A stretch of DNA of 64,000 bases, from contig NZ_CP117437.1 of NCBI RefSeq assembly GCF_030687535.1, positions 1,447,501-1,511,500 of the forward strand. Direction: 5' to 3'. Both the position numbers and the translations under genes were made by a program. The notes beneath the pieces were generated by a model. That model was not told the origin of the DNA, searched no databases, and was given only the letters and a program-made list of their open reading frames with translations. Below are positions 8,331 through 17,845 of this stretch, one piece after another. Each line of letters begins with the position of its first letter. Position 1 is the first letter of the stretch. Source of the stretch: Pseudomonas sp. FP2335. Its GTDB lineage: Bacteria; Pseudomonadota; Gammaproteobacteria; Pseudomonadales; Pseudomonadaceae.

Positions 8331-9062
8331 TCAATCGGCCAATAAATGGATCACTGGTTTGTCGACGGAAGCGGGTGGGTATAGGAGCGCGATAAATTGC
8401 TTATCGCCTTCCGATATATCCTCATTGAAATCCACGCCGACGCCATTGGTTGTTACGTGCGGCGGAACTTTGTAGTGCATCACTGACTTTGAGTCGTAGG
8501 CTGATGTGAGAGTGGTGCTCGAATCGGGAGGGTTTAGAAAATTCTCGTCGGTGACCTCTTTTGTATGACCAAGACTTTCGGATTCCGAGTACAGTTTTTC
8601 CTTGTTCCACTGTATGTCGTTATCCGGATGTTGGTGTTCATGCAACAGCCCCAATGCGTGCCCGAATTCGTGCCGTATTGAGTGGTTGAGCATATCGGCA
8701 GTCTGCACCAGGTCGATGTGCAGGGTGGGTTCGTGCAGAGGCATTTGTTTTGCCTCTGTGCCAATGACCGACCAATTGCCTGTACCGTCATTTTTGCCCG
8801 ATATTCGAATGTCACCGTCATTGGTGTTGATAAAGTTGAACTTCAAGTTTGTATAAGGCTGCCAAAGATTAATATTTTTCTTTATGTATTCTTTTGCTTT
8901 ATCCGGCATGTCGAACAATGAAATATTAAGCGTTGAGCCTTGGGGCCATAAGTGTTGGGTCGAGGCAATGCCACGTTCGTGCCTGATCAGCACGGGGGCG
9001 GCTGTTTGGGGGGATGGGAGTGCGGGGATGTTGTAAGAGTAGCGCGAGAGATTATTGATCAT
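8331..9062 (-). CDS. Astacin-like zinc metalloprotease (M12A-type), likely acquired
   Basis: Metzincin protease of 243 aa. The zinc site HEFGHALGLLHEHQHPD (residues 131-147; ligands His131, His135, His141, Glu132 catalytic) is followed by a Met-turn SVMHY (193-197), the astacin combination. The upstream WPQGSTLNISL and DIRIS patterns fit a ZnMc domain. The protein is mostly catalytic domain, with no signal peptide, propeptide or C-terminal repeat visible. The ATG at 9062 (MINNLSRY) has GGA six bases upstream; an ATG at 9098 would add 12 residues. Base composition is clearly more AT-rich than either neighbour, and the gene sits alone between genes adjacent in P. aeruginosa, so transfer is inferred. 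Substrate and export route are unknown. Confidence 0.8.
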   Translation of the reverse strand: MINNLSRYSYNIPALPSPQTAAPVLIRHERGIASTQHLWPQGSTLNISLFDMPDKAKEYIKKNINLWQPYTNLKFNFINTNDGDIRISGKNDGTGNWSVIGTEAKQMPLHEPTLHIDLVQTADMLNHSIRHEFGHALGLLHEHQHPDNDIQWNKEKLYSESESLGHTKEVTDENFLNPPDSSTTLTSAYDSKSVMHYKVPPHVTTNGVGVDFNEDISEGDKQFIALLYPPASVDKPVIHLLAD

Positions 9063-9231
9063 TAATGTTCCAGGACCGTCGTCGGCCGGCAAGAGCATCC
9101 ATTCAGTTTATGAGTCCGTCCGTTGGGTGGTAAGTCCTGAAGTCTGGTTCCATGTGCAGTGAGCAAAGTGCTCCGTCTCGACGTGCGCCTGGATGCCCCG
9201 CACTGCGTTGCACAGTGCGGGTATTACAGGG

Positions 9232-10431
9232 TTACTTGCGACGCTGAATGAAATCGCGAATCCGCTCCGCCGCTTCCACACACTCCGCCAACGGTGCAAC
9301 CAGCGCTAGGCGCACACGCCCGGCGCCAGGGTTGAAACCGTCCACTTCCCGCGATAGGTAAGAACCTGGCACCACGGTCACGTGTTCTTCCACGAACAGG
9401 TCACGGCAGAACGCGGCATCGTCGCCCTTTACATTCGGCCACAGGTAGAAACCACCGTCCGGGCTTTGTACGTCCAGTACTGGCTTGAGGATGGCCAGCA
9501 CCGCGTCGAACTTCTCGCGGTACAGGTCACGGTTGGCCAAGACGTGGGCCTCGTCCTGCCAGGCGGCAATGCTGGCCAGTTGGGTTTGCACTGGCATCGC
9601 GCAACCGTGGTAGGTGCGGTACAGCAGGAAGGCCTTGAGGATGTCGGCGTCACCGGCCACGAAACCCGAGCGCAGGCCCGGCAGGTTGGAGCGCTTGGAC
9701 AGGCTGTGGAACACCACGCAACGCTTGAAGTCCTGGCGGCCGAGTTCGACGCAGGCGCTCAGCAGGCCCGGCGGCGGGGTCTGTTCGTCGAAGTACAGCT
9801 CGCTGTAGCACTCGTCGGCGGCGATCACGAAGTCGTATTCGTCGGCCAGGGCGATGAGCTTCTTCAGGGTGTCGACCGGGATCAGCGCACCGGTCGGGTT
9901 GCCGGGGGAGCACAGGAACAGGATCTGGCAGCGTTTCCAGATGTCCGGGGTCACGGCGTCGAAGTCCGGGTTGAAGCCGTTGGCATCCAGGCATGGCAGG
10001 TAATGCGGCTTGGCCCCGGCCAGGAACGCAGCACCTTCGTAGATCTGGTAGAACGGGTTCGGGCTGACCACCAGCGCGTCGTCGCCACGGTTGACCACGG
10101 TCTGGGTGAAGGCGAACAGCGCTTCACGGGTGCCGTTGACCGGTAGGATATTGCGTGCCGGGTCGAGCCAGCCCTTGGGCACGTCGAAGCGGCGTTCGCA
10201 CCAGGCGCCGATGGCCTCGCGCAGGGCCGGGATGCCCAGGGTGGTTGGGTAGACGGCCATCTGATCGAGGTTGTCGGCCAGGGCCTTGGCCACGAATTCC
10301 GGGGACTTGTGCTTGGGTTCGCCGATGGACAGCGCAATCGGGCGCTTGTCCGGGTTCGGCGTGACGCTGCCGAGCAGGGCGCGCAGTTTCTCGAACGGGT
10401 AGGGTTGCAACTGGTTCAGGGCGTTGTTCAT
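9232..10431 (-). CDS. dapC: N-succinyl-L,L-diaminopimelate aminotransferase
   Basis: Class I PLP aminotransferase of the lysine/DAP succinylase pathway. It transfers an amino group from glutamate to N-succinyl-2-amino-6-ketopimelate. The 399-aa protein starts MNNALNQLQPYPFEKL, typical of Pseudomonas DapC, and has PLP lysine motif HSLSKRSNLPGLRSGF (about residues 237-252) and SPGNPTGALIP. The frame stays open upstream to 10512 through a REPIN. The ATG at 10431 with GAGG six bases before it is the credible start. Same strand and order as map-glnD-dapC in P. aeruginosa; its partner dapD lies about 3 kb away. Confidence 0.93.
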   Translation of the reverse strand: MNNALNQLQPYPFEKLRALLGSVTPNPDKRPIALSIGEPKHKSPEFVAKALADNLDQMAVYPTTLGIPALREAIGAWCERRFDVPKGWLDPARNILPVNGTREALFAFTQTVVNRGDDALVVSPNPFYQIYEGAAFLAGAKPHYLPCLDANGFNPDFDAVTPDIWKRCQILFLCSPGNPTGALIPVDTLKKLIALADEYDFVIAADECYSELYFDEQTPPPGLLSACVELGRQDFKRCVVFHSLSKRSNLPGLRSGFVAGDADILKAFLLYRTYHGCAMPVQTQLASIAAWQDEAHVLANRDLYREKFDAVLAILKPVLDVQSPDGGFYLWPNVKGDDAAFCRDLFVEEHVTVVPGSYLSREVDGFNPGAGRVRLALVAPLAECVEAAERIRDFIQRRK

Positions 10432-10461
10432 GTAAGCCTCTATCACGGTGAGCACCGAACC

Positions 10462-10548
10462 TGTGGGGGCTGGCTTGCCTGCGATCGCATCGCCGCCAGT
10501 CATCTGTTGCACCGCGGCGCCCGCATCGCAGGCAAGCCAGCTCCCACA
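10462..10548. repeat. REPIN, type B (tgtgggagctggcttgcctg arms)
   Basis: Inverted pair with arms running tgtggg(g/a)gctggcttgcctgcgat and its complement, around a roughly 40-base loop. It differs from the type A doublets in the bases after tgtgggagc. It lies between the glnD stop and the dapC start, so it is within the probable map-glnD-dapC transcript. Confidence 0.88.
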
Positions 10549-10574
10549 GGGATCGTGTTCACAAAGTTAACAAT

Positions 10575-13277
10575 TCAAATGGTCAGGCGCGTCAGTTCGA
10601 CGCCGGGCTCCTGGGGCACGCTCAGTTGCTGGACGATGGCTTCCTGCAAGCGCAGGCACAGCTCAGGGTCGGACAGCGGCTGGTTGTCGGCGTCGGTGAT
10701 GAAGAACACGTCTTCCACGCGCTCACCAAGGGTCGCAATCTTGGCGTTCTGCAGCGACAGGTCGAACTCCAGGAATATCCCGCCGATGCGTGCCAGCAGG
10801 CCTGGACGGTCCGGCGCGCTGAGCTCCAGCACCGTGACCGGGCGCTGGGCGTCGTTGGAAATGGTCACCTGGGGCGCAAACGCAAAGTGTTTGAGCTGGC
10901 GCGGCACCCGGCGCTGGATGATGGTCGGGTAGTCGTCCGGGTTGCGCAGGGCCTCGGTCAGGCCTTCGCGGATTTTTTTCACCCGTGCCGGGTTGTCGCC
11001 GATGGACTCGCCTTCGGTGTCGAGCACGATGTAGGTGTCGAGGGTGAACTGGCTGCTGGAGGTGATCACTCGCGCGTCATGGATGTTCAGGTTGAGCTGG
11101 TCCATGGCCGCCACGGTCACGGCAAAGAAGTCGTGCTGGTCCGGCGCGTAGATGAAGATCTGCGTACCGCCTTCGAATTCGCGCTGGGTGGTTTCCTTGA
11201 TCAACACCAGCGGGCCGCCATCGGCCGGCTGCTGCAGGATCGCGTCACTGTGCCAGGCCACGTCGCCGGCGGTGTGGCGCAGGAAGTAATCGTCGCCCAG
11301 TTGCGACCACAGTTGCTCGACGTCGTCCGGGTCATTGCCACCACGTACCAGGATGTCCAGCGCCGCGCTTTGGGTGCGACGGATCTGTTCTTCGCGGTCG
11401 ACCGGGTTTTCCAGGCCGCGGCGCAAGGCACGCTTGGTCTCGGTGTAGAGCTGGCGCAACAGGCTGGCGCGCCAGGAGTTCCACAGGGTCGGGTTGGTGG
11501 CGTTGATGTCGGAGACGGTCAGCACGTACAGGTAGTCGAGGCGGGTTTCGTCGCCGACGATGCCAGCGAAATCGTGGATCACCTGCGGGTCGGACAAGTC
11601 CTTGCGCTGGGCGGTGGTCGACATCACCAGGTGGTTTTGTACCAGCCAGACGATCAGGCGGCTGTCCCACAGCGGCAACTGGTGGCGCTGGCAGAACGCC
11701 TCGGCGTCGACGGCGCCGACTTCCGAGTGATCGCCATGCCGACCTTTGCCGATGTCATGGTACAGGCCGGCCAGGTAGATCAGTTCGGGCTTGGGCAGCT
11801 TGGCCATCAGCTTACTGGCCAGCGGGAATTTCTCTGATACCTGGGTGTACTGCAACTTACGCAGGTGCTTGATCAGGTTCAGGGTGTGGGCGTCCACGGT
11901 GTAGATGTGGAACAGGTCGTGCTGCATCTGCCCGACGATAAAACCGAACTCCGGCAGGTAGCGCCCGAGGATGCCGTAACGGTTCATCCGGCGCAGGTTG
12001 CGGTGGATGCCGATCTTGCACTTGAACAGCTCGATAAACAGGCTGGTGTTGCGGATGTCGTTGCGGAACTCATCGTCGATCAGGTGACGGTTCTCCCGCA
12101 GCAGGCGGATGGTGTCGGCGCGCACGCCTTTGATTTCCGGCTGCTGGGCCATCAGCACGAAGATTTCCAGCATGGCGAACGGCGTGCGCCGGAACACGTT
12201 GTCGTTGCGGGCCTCGATATAGCCATCGTGCAGCTGGAAGCGCGCATTGATCGGCTGCGGCGGCGCTTCGTCTTCGGGAGCCAGGATCACCTCTTCGAAG
12301 TGCTGGATGATCAGGTCGCTGAGCTGGGCAATGCTCATGACCACCCGGTAGTACTGCTGCATGAAGCTTTCGATGCTGGTCTTCGCGTCCTCGCCCTCAA
12401 AGCCCAGCAGGGTGGCGATGGAGCGTTGATGGTCGAACAACAGGCGGTCTTCGGAGCGCCCGGCGAGCATGTGCAGGGCGTAGCGCACTTTCCACAGGAA
12501 TTCCTGGGACGAGGCCAGCAGGGCGTTTTCGCTCTCTACCAGGAAGCCTTCGCCAGCCAGGGCGCGCAGGTTCAGGGTGCCGTACTGGCGACGGGCCACC
12601 CACAGAATCGTCTGGATGTCCCGCAGCCCGCCGGGCGAGCCTTTGACGTTGGGTTCCAGGTTGTATTCGGTGTCGTTGTACTTGTGGTGGCGGGCTTTCT
12701 GTTCGGCGCGCTTGGCGAGGAAAAAATCCTTGCTCGGCCACATGTGCGCAGTGCTGGTGACTTCGAGCATGCGTTGGCGCAAGCGCTCGGGGCCGGCGAT
12801 GGTGCGGCTTTCCATCAGGTTGGTGATGACGGTGAGGTCGGCGCGGGCCTCTTCGGCGCATTCGTCGACGGAGCGCACGCTCTGGCCGACTTCCAGGCCG
12901 ATGTCCCACAGCAGCGTCAGAAAGCGCTCGATGGAATCGCGAAAGATCTCATGGTCGGCGCTGTCCAGCAGGATCAGCAGGTCGATGTCGGAGTAGGGGT
13001 GCAGCTCCCCACGACCATAGCCGCCGACGGCCACCAGGGCGATGTCGGCGTCCTCGCTCCAGTTGAACTGCTCCCAGGCCTTTTGCAGGATGTTGTCGAC
13101 GAACCAGGCGCGATCTTCGATCAGCCGGCGAATATCGCGACCGTTGCGAAAGCGCTCATCGAGCACCTCGCGGGCCTGGCGGATCGCCTTCTTGAAAGCG
13201 GCAATGGGGCTTGCCTTCAGGGCCAGTTCGGCCTGGAACTGGCCACGGTCGAAGAGTTCGGGATCCACCTGGGGCAT
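10575..13277 (-). CDS. glnD: Bifunctional [PII] uridylyltransferase/uridylyl-removing enzyme
   Basis: Central nitrogen sensor: it uridylylates PII (GlnB/GlnK) when glutamine is low and removes UMP when glutamine is high. Full length at 900 aa. The nucleotidyltransferase domain has [17 protein letters not shown] (residues 85-101), the HD hydrolase domain [15 protein letters not shown] (about 504-518), and two C-terminal ACT domains (about 700-780 and 810-890) sense glutamine. ATG start at 13277. It lies between map (74-base gap) and dapC on the same strand, the usual Pseudomonas order. Confidence 0.97.
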   Translation of the reverse strand: MPQVDPELFDRGQFQAELALKASPIAAFKKAIRQAREVLDERFRNGRDIRRLIEDRAWFVDNILQKAWEQFNWSEDADIALVAVGGYGRGELHPYSDIDLLILLDSADHEIFRDSIERFLTLLWDIGLEVGQSVRSVDECAEEARADLTVITNLMESRTIAGPERLRQRMLEVTSTAHMWPSKDFFLAKRAEQKARHHKYNDTEYNLEPNVKGSPGGLRDIQTILWVARRQYGTLNLRALAGEGFLVESENALLASSQEFLWKVRYALHMLAGRSEDRLLFDHQRSIATLLGFEGEDAKTSIESFMQQYYRVVMSIAQLSDLIIQHFEEVILAPEDEAPPQPINARFQLHDGYIEARNDNVFRRTPFAMLEIFVLMAQQPEIKGVRADTIRLLRENRHLIDDEFRNDIRNTSLFIELFKCKIGIHRNLRRMNRYGILGRYLPEFGFIVGQMQHDLFHIYTVDAHTLNLIKHLRKLQYTQVSEKFPLASKLMAKLPKPELIYLAGLYHDIGKGRHGDHSEVGAVDAEAFCQRHQLPLWDSRLIVWLVQNHLVMSTTAQRKDLSDPQVIHDFAGIVGDETRLDYLYVLTVSDINATNPTLWNSWRASLLRQLYTETKRALRRGLENPVDREEQIRRTQSAALDILVRGGNDPDDVEQLWSQLGDDYFLRHTAGDVAWHSDAILQQPADGGPLVLIKETTQREFEGGTQIFIYAPDQHDFFAVTVAAMDQLNLNIHDARVITSSSQFTLDTYIVLDTEGESIGDNPARVKKIREGLTEALRNPDDYPTIIQRRVPRQLKHFAFAPQVTISNDAQRPVTVLELSAPDRPGLLARIGGIFLEFDLSLQNAKIATLGERVEDVFFITDADNQPLSDPELCLRLQEAIVQQLSVPQEPGVELTRLTI

Positions 13278-13351
13278 CGATCGGCTTTCCTTTCTATCTA
13301 TTCAGTCAGTCACAACACGCTGTGGGAAAACCTGAGCAACCCTGCTTATAC

Positions 13352-14140
13352 CTAAACGGCAGCCGAAACGCGTGGGATCGTATCGTCGGCGCGCAGGGTG
13401 AAGATCTCGTAGCCGGTTTCCGTGACCAGCAGGGTGTGTTCCCACTGGGCCGAGAGCTTGCGGTCCTTGGTAATGGCGGTCCAGCCGTCGCCCAGTACCT
13501 TGGTGTCGGCCTTGCCCTGGTTGATCATCGGTTCGATGGTGAAGGTCATGCCGGCCTTCAGTTCCATGCCGGTGCCGGCGCGGCCGTAGTGCAGGATCTG
13601 CGGTTCTTCGTGGAACACAGTGCCGATGCCGTGGCCGCAGAATTCGCGGACCACCGAGAAGCCGTTCTTTTCCGCGTGCTTCTGGATCACTTCACCGATG
13701 TCGCCCAGGCGGCAGCCTGGCTTGACGATTTCGATGGCCTTGTACATGCATTCCTGGGTGACCTGGGACAGGCGCTCGGCCCAGACCGGCACGGTGCCGA
13801 CGTGGAACATGCGGCTGGTGTCGCCGAAGTAGCGGTCCTTGATCACGGTGACGTCGATGTTCAGGGTGTCGCCGTCCTTCAACGGCTTGTCGCCCGGAAT
13901 CCCGTGGCAGACCACGTGGTTGACCGAGGTGCAGATCGACTTGGGGAAACCCTTGTAGTTCAACGGCGCGGGGATGGCGCCCTGCACGTTGACTATATAG
14001 TCGTGGCAGATCTGGTTCAGGGTTTCGGTGGTGACGCCGGGCTTGACGTGTTCTGCAATCATTTCCAGTACGTCGGCAGCCAGTTTGCCGGCGATGCGCA
14101 TGCCAGCAATGTCTTCGGCGGTTTTCAAACTAACGGTCAT
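13352..14140 (-). CDS. map: Methionine aminopeptidase type I
   Basis: Removes the initiator methionine from nascent proteins. 262 aa, the normal type I length. Metal-binding and active-site segments are visible: GDTLNIDVTVIKDRYFGDTS (the two Asp ligands), EFCGHGIGTVFHEEPQ (His ligand) and FTIEPMIN (Glu ligand). It is divergent from rpsB, an arrangement also found in E. coli, and shares the 387-base intergenic region. Confidence 0.96.
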   Translation of the reverse strand: MTVSLKTAEDIAGMRIAGKLAADVLEMIAEHVKPGVTTETLNQICHDYIVNVQGAIPAPLNYKGFPKSICTSVNHVVCHGIPGDKPLKDGDTLNIDVTVIKDRYFGDTSRMFHVGTVPVWAERLSQVTQECMYKAIEIVKPGCRLGDIGEVIQKHAEKNGFSVVREFCGHGIGTVFHEEPQILHYGRAGTGMELKAGMTFTIEPMINQGKADTKVLGDGWTAITKDRKLSAQWEHTLLVTETGYEIFTLRADDTIPRVSAAV

Positions 14141-14380
14141 ACAGGCTCTCTCTAGCGCGACGCGCTGAAATCAATACGGTTCACGGGCGTGCGACAAAAG
14201 GTTACAGAATTCGCACAAGCCCCAAAAAACGCGATTCTAACAGACGCTGGCGTCAAATCATGAGCCCCTGATGATCGCTTCTCTCTATAAGGTAGGGTGA
14301 TGTTGGCTCTATTCAAGGGCTTGGGTAAATGCGCTGGGCGGCAAATGTGATTGCGGGTTTCGTTTTCGTCGATGCTGTGG
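14141..14380. other. map-rpsB intergenic region, map-proximal part
   Basis: This part of the 387-base gap holds the map promoter and upstream sequences for the ribosomal promoter. It is AT-richer around 14215-14300 than the neighbouring genes. I see no ORF or strong repeat in it. Confidence 0.4.
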
Positions 14381-14394
14381 TATAAAATGCGCCG
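14378..14394 (+). promoter_or_regulatory. Probable rpsB-tsf promoter (extended minus-10)
   Basis: tgg-tataaa at 14378-14386 is an extended minus-10 (TGn before TATAAA), followed by a GC-rich discriminator (gcgccgc) typical of stringently controlled ribosomal promoters. The minus-35 is weak (tttcgt at 14358 would give a 17-base spacer). Confidence 0.5.
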
Positions 14395-14527
14395 CTTTCC
14401 GGGGATACCCCGCAAAGCTTAAATCCACACACGTGTCGACACGATGACCTGGGTGCCGGAGGCCTTGATGCCGCTGGTTGGTCATTGGGATACGTGGAGG
14501 CCAAACCCGACTTATTAAGGAACTATC
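14395..14527 (+). promoter_or_regulatory. rpsB 5' leader (position of the t44/tff S2-leader element)
   Basis: About 130 untranslated bases lie between the promoter and rpsB. In gammaproteobacteria this leader (the tff/t44 RNA) binds S2 and mediates autogenous repression of rpsB-tsf. Here it contains a GC-rich conserved-looking block (ctgggtgccggaggcc around 14451-14464) and ends in a purine-rich aaggaa Shine-Dalgarno. Assignment rests on position and is not a structure match. Confidence 0.45.
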
Positions 14528-15265
14528 ATGTCCCAAGTCAACATGCGCGATATGCTGAAGGCCGGTGTGCACTTCGGTCACCAGACCCGTTACTGGAACC
14601 CGAAAATGGGTAAATACATTTTCGGCGCACGTAACAAGATCCACATCATCAACCTTGAAAAAACCCTGCCAATGTTCAACGAAGCTCTGACTTTCGTAGA
14701 GCGCCTGGCCCAGGGCAAAAACAAGATTCTGTTCGTCGGCACCAAGCGTTCCGCTGGCAAGATCGTTGCTGAAGAAGCAGCACGTTGCGGTTCGCCGTAC
14801 GTCGATCACCGCTGGTTGGGCGGCATGCTGACCAACTTCAAAACCATCCGTGCTTCCATCAAGCGTCTGCGTGACCTTGAAGTACAAGCCGAAGACGGTA
14901 CTTTCGCCAAGCTGACCAAGAAAGAAGCGCTGATGCGCTCCCGTGACCTGGAAAAGCTCGATCGTTCCCTGGGTGGTATCAAGGACATGGGCGGTCTGCC
15001 TGACGCACTGTTCGTTATCGACGTTGATCACGAGCGCATCGCGATCACCGAAGCCAACAAGCTGGGCATCCCTGTTATCGGCGTAGTCGATACCAACAGC
15101 AGCCCGGAAGGCGTTGACTACATCATCCCAGGCAACGATGACGCAATCCGCGCTATCCAGCTGTACATGGGTTCGATGGCTGACGCTGTAATCCGTGGTC
15201 GCAACCACGTTGCTGGTGGTACCGAGCAGTTCGTTGAAGAAGCTCCGGTAGCCGCAGCTGAGTAA
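14528..15265 (+). CDS. rpsB: 30S ribosomal protein S2
   Basis: Ribosomal protein of the small subunit, 245 aa, starting [20 protein letters not shown] as in other gammaproteobacteria, with the conserved [12 protein letters not shown] and [11 protein letters not shown] segments. It forms a transcription unit with tsf; a hairpin/U-tract between them probably causes partial termination. Codon use is strongly biased, as expected of a highly expressed gene. Confidence 0.98.
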   Translation: MSQVNMRDMLKAGVHFGHQTRYWNPKMGKYIFGARNKIHIINLEKTLPMFNEALTFVERLAQGKNKILFVGTKRSAGKIVAEEAARCGSPYVDHRWLGGMLTNFKTIRASIKRLRDLEVQAEDGTFAKLTKKEALMRSRDLEKLDRSLGGIKDMGGLPDALFVIDVDHERIAITEANKLGIPVIGVVDTNSSPEGVDYIIPGNDDAIRAIQLYMGSMADAVIRGRNHVAGGTEQFVEEAPVAAAE

Positions 15266-15291
15266 TTGACGCCCTGGCGTTGACTCAGTAA

Positions 15292-15320
15292 GCAAAAAGG
15301 GGGCTTGGCCCCCTTTTTGC
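15292..15320 (+). terminator. Intrinsic terminator/attenuator between rpsB and tsf
   Basis: Stem aaaaaggggg / cccccttttt with loop cttgg and a built-in U-run, 27 bases after the rpsB stop. In E. coli rpsB-tsf is also separated by such an element, which lets most but not all transcripts stop after rpsB. Confidence 0.85.
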
Positions 15321-15457
15321 CACCTCGAAAACCATTTGTCGGCAGCGCAGCTACATCATCTGTAACGTGCAGCGGCCTACAAAGGTGGTTCGGGAAGAAT
15401 TGATCCCCCGTTCGATCGGGTGGAATGGTTGAAAACCTATCCAAGAGGAATTTGAAA

Positions 15458-16321
15458 ATGGCAGCAATTACTGCAGCGTTGGTTAAAGAACTGCGTGAGC
15501 GTACCGGCGAAGGCATGATGGATTGCAAGAAAGCCCTGGAAAAGGCTGACGGCGACATCGAAAAAGCCATTGATGACATGCGTGCTTCCGGCGCCATCAA
15601 GGCTGCCAAGAAAGCAGGCAACGTAGCTGCTGAAGGCGCGATCGCTCTGAAAGAAGACGGCAAGTCCGCCGTTCTGCTGGAAGTGAACTCGCAGACCGAC
15701 TTCCTGGCTCTGCAAGATGACTTCAAGGCATTCGTTGCTGCCAGCGTTGAAAAAGCATTCGCTGACAAGCTGACTACCGTTGAGCCTCTGATCGAAGCTC
15801 AAGAAGCTGCTCGCCTGGTACTGGTCGGCAAGGTTGGCGAAAACGTCAACATCCGTCGCCTGGTTCGCGTTGAAGGTGATGTTGTTGGTGGTTACCTGCA
15901 CGGCAACAAGATCGGTGTTGCAGTTGTCCTGAAAGGCGGCAACGTCGAGCTGGCCAAAGACATCGCCATGCACGTAGCAGCCAGCAACCCTGAGTTCCTG
16001 CTGCCTTCGGAAGTTTCTGCCGAAGCGATCGAGCGTGAAAAAGCTGTGTTCCTGCAGCTGAACGAAGAAAAAATCAAAGGCAAGCCAGAAAACATTGTTG
16101 AGAACATGGTCAAAGGCCGTATCAGCAAGTTCCTGGCCGAAGCAAGCCTGGTTGAGCAGGCGTTCGTCAAGAACCCTGAAATCAAGGTTGGCGAACTGGC
16201 CAAGAAAGCCGGTGCAGAAATCGTTTCCTTCACTTACTTCAAAGTAGGCGAAGGCATCGAGAAGCCGGTCGACAACTTCGCTGAAGAAGTTGCTGCCCAG
16301 CTGGCTGCCGCCAAGCAATAA
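15458..16321 (+). CDS. tsf: Elongation factor Ts
   Basis: Guanine nucleotide exchange factor for EF-Tu. 287 aa from the ATG at 15458 (MAAITAALVKELRERT), which has AGAGGA about eight bases upstream; a GTG-like upstream opening is rejected. The Tu-binding motif TGEGMMDCKKAL lies near residue 20 and the SQTDFLA segment near 80. Highly biased codon use. It is followed by a strong terminator. Confidence 0.97.
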   Translation: MAAITAALVKELRERTGEGMMDCKKALEKADGDIEKAIDDMRASGAIKAAKKAGNVAAEGAIALKEDGKSAVLLEVNSQTDFLALQDDFKAFVAASVEKAFADKLTTVEPLIEAQEAARLVLVGKVGENVNIRRLVRVEGDVVGGYLHGNKIGVAVVLKGGNVELAKDIAMHVAASNPEFLLPSEVSAEAIEREKAVFLQLNEEKIKGKPENIVENMVKGRISKFLAEASLVEQAFVKNPEIKVGELAKKAGAEIVSFTYFKVGEGIEKPVDNFAEEVAAQLAAAKQ

Positions 16322-16343
16322 GACAGTTTTCAACTGTCGCCCG

Positions 16344-16378
16344 AAAGAGGCTGCCCGCTCACGCGCGCAGCCTCTTTT
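16344..16378 (+). terminator. Intrinsic terminator after tsf
   Basis: An 11-bp stem aaagaggctgc / gcagcctcttt closes a 12-base loop and ends in TTTT, 22 bases after the tsf stop. It separates the translation-factor unit from pyrH-frr. Confidence 0.85.
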
Positions 16379-16383
16379 CAAAT

Positions 16384-16490
16384 GGGAAGGCCAATTTTAT
16401 TTGGATTCCCTTCGGAACTGGCTTACAAAGCCGTGTTCCGATGGCGCTGTGAGAGCGTCCAGCTAGAGTGAACGCAAGCCGTAAACGGCT
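16384..16490 (+). other. Three consecutive stem-loops upstream of pyrH
   Basis: Stem 1 at 16384-16410 (gggaa-ccaa / ttgg-ttccc), stem 2 at 16413-16440 (cggaac-ggct / agcc-gttccg) and stem 3 at 16477-16490 (agccgt / acggct). They occupy most of the 209-base tsf-pyrH spacer. They may be a structured pyrH leader; no function can be assigned from sequence alone. Confidence 0.4.
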
Positions 16491-16530
16491 CGCCAAGAAT
16501 TTTTAAAATACGCCGCAGGAGAGATTCGCA

Positions 16531-17274
16531 ATGGCTCAGCAGGGCAGTGGTTATCAGGCTCGCTATAAACGCATTCTACTCAAGCTCAGCGGCGAGGCCC
16601 TGATGGGCTCGGAAGAGTTCGGGATCGATCCCAAGGTGCTCGACCGCATGGCGCTGGAAGTCGGCCAATTGGTTGGCATCGGTGTGCAGGTCGGTCTGGT
16701 GATTGGTGGCGGTAACCTGTTCCGCGGCGCGGCACTGAGTGCGGCGGGTATGGATCGGGTCACTGGCGACCACATGGGCATGCTGGCTACTGTGATGAAC
16801 GCCCTGGCCATGCGCGACGCCCTGGAGCGTGCCAATATCTCGGCTATCGTGATGTCGGCTATTTCCATGGTTGGCGTGACTGATCACTATGATCGCCGCA
16901 AAGCCATGCGCCACCTGAACTCCAAGGAAGTGGTGATCTTTGCCGCTGGCACGGGTAACCCGTTCTTCACCACCGATTCGGCTGCGTGCCTGCGCGCGAT
17001 CGAAATCGACGCCGACGTCGTGCTGAAGGCGACCAAGGTCGATGGCGTATACACTGCAGATCCATTCAAAGACCCGCATGCCGAGAAGTTCGATCATCTG
17101 ACCTACGATGAAGTGCTGGATCGCAAGCTGGGTGTGATGGACCTGACGGCTATTTGCCTGTGCCGCGACCACAAGATGCCGCTGCGCGTATTTAACATGA
17201 ACAAGCCCGGCGCCCTGCTGAATATCGTACACGGCGGCGCTGAAGGGACTCTGATCGAGGAAGGCCAACAATGA
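16531..17274 (+). CDS. pyrH: Uridylate kinase
   Basis: Phosphorylates UMP to UDP; bacterial amino-acid-kinase-fold enzyme, a hexamer regulated by GTP and UTP. 247 aa, with KLSGEALMG near the N-terminus, [10 protein letters not shown] and [14 protein letters not shown] caggagag Shine-Dalgarno precedes the ATG. The stop overlaps the frr ATG by four bases. Confidence 0.97.
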   Translation: MAQQGSGYQARYKRILLKLSGEALMGSEEFGIDPKVLDRMALEVGQLVGIGVQVGLVIGGGNLFRGAALSAAGMDRVTGDHMGMLATVMNALAMRDALERANISAIVMSAISMVGVTDHYDRRKAMRHLNSKEVVIFAAGTGNPFFTTDSAACLRAIEIDADVVLKATKVDGVYTADPFKDPHAEKFDHLTYDEVLDRKLGVMDLTAICLCRDHKMPLRVFNMNKPGALLNIVHGGAEGTLIEEGQQ

Positions 17275-17828
17275 TCAACGAAATCAAGAAAGACGCCCAG
17301 GCGCGTATGCAAAAATCCCTGGAATCCCTGAGCCACGCATTCGGCCAGATTCGCACCGGCAAGGCGCACCCGAGCATCCTGGGTAGCGTGATGGTGCCTT
17401 ACTACGGTTCCGATACACCGATCAGCAGCGTCGCCAACATTACCGTTAAAGACTCGCGCACCCTGCAGGTCGTAGCGTTTGAGCGCAACATGCTGGGTGC
17501 TGTCGACAAGGCCATCCAGAGCGCCGGCCTGAACCTCAACCCGACCAACCTGGGCGAGTTGCTGTTGATCTCCATGCCGGCCCTGACTGAAGAAACCCGT
17601 AAGGGCTTCACCAAGCAGGCTCGCAGCGCCGCTGAAGATGCACGTGTAGCGGTGCGTAACATCCGTCGCGATGCCCTGGGTGAGCTGAAGAAGCTGGTCA
17701 AGGACAAGGAAATCAGCGAAGACGAAGAGCGTCGTGCCGTCGCTGACATCGACAAGCTGACCAAAGATGCCGAGGCCCAGATCACCAAGGCCACGGAAGA
17801 AAAAGAAAAGGACCTGATGGCCGTATAA
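17271..17828 (+). CDS. frr: Ribosome recycling factor
   Basis: Splits post-termination ribosomes together with EF-G. 185 aa, a three-helix bundle plus small domain. The conserved TGKAHPSIL and [15 protein letters not shown] segments are present. It is translationally coupled to pyrH (ATGA overlap) and 17 bases from uppS. Confidence 0.98.
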   Translation: MINEIKKDAQARMQKSLESLSHAFGQIRTGKAHPSILGSVMVPYYGSDTPISSVANITVKDSRTLQVVAFERNMLGAVDKAIQSAGLNLNPTNLGELLLISMPALTEETRKGFTKQARSAAEDARVAVRNIRRDALGELKKLVKDKEISEDEERRAVADIDKLTKDAEAQITKATEEKEKDLMAV

Positions 17829-17845
17829 GGGGTCAGGACGCCTTC

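Noticed and set aside
10432..10512. N-terminal extension of dapC
   Set aside because: The extra 27 codons run through a REPIN; the ATG at 10431 has a ribosome binding site.
11865..13355. 496-aa plus-strand ORF opposite glnD
   Set aside because: Antisense shadow of GlnD, which has all its domains.
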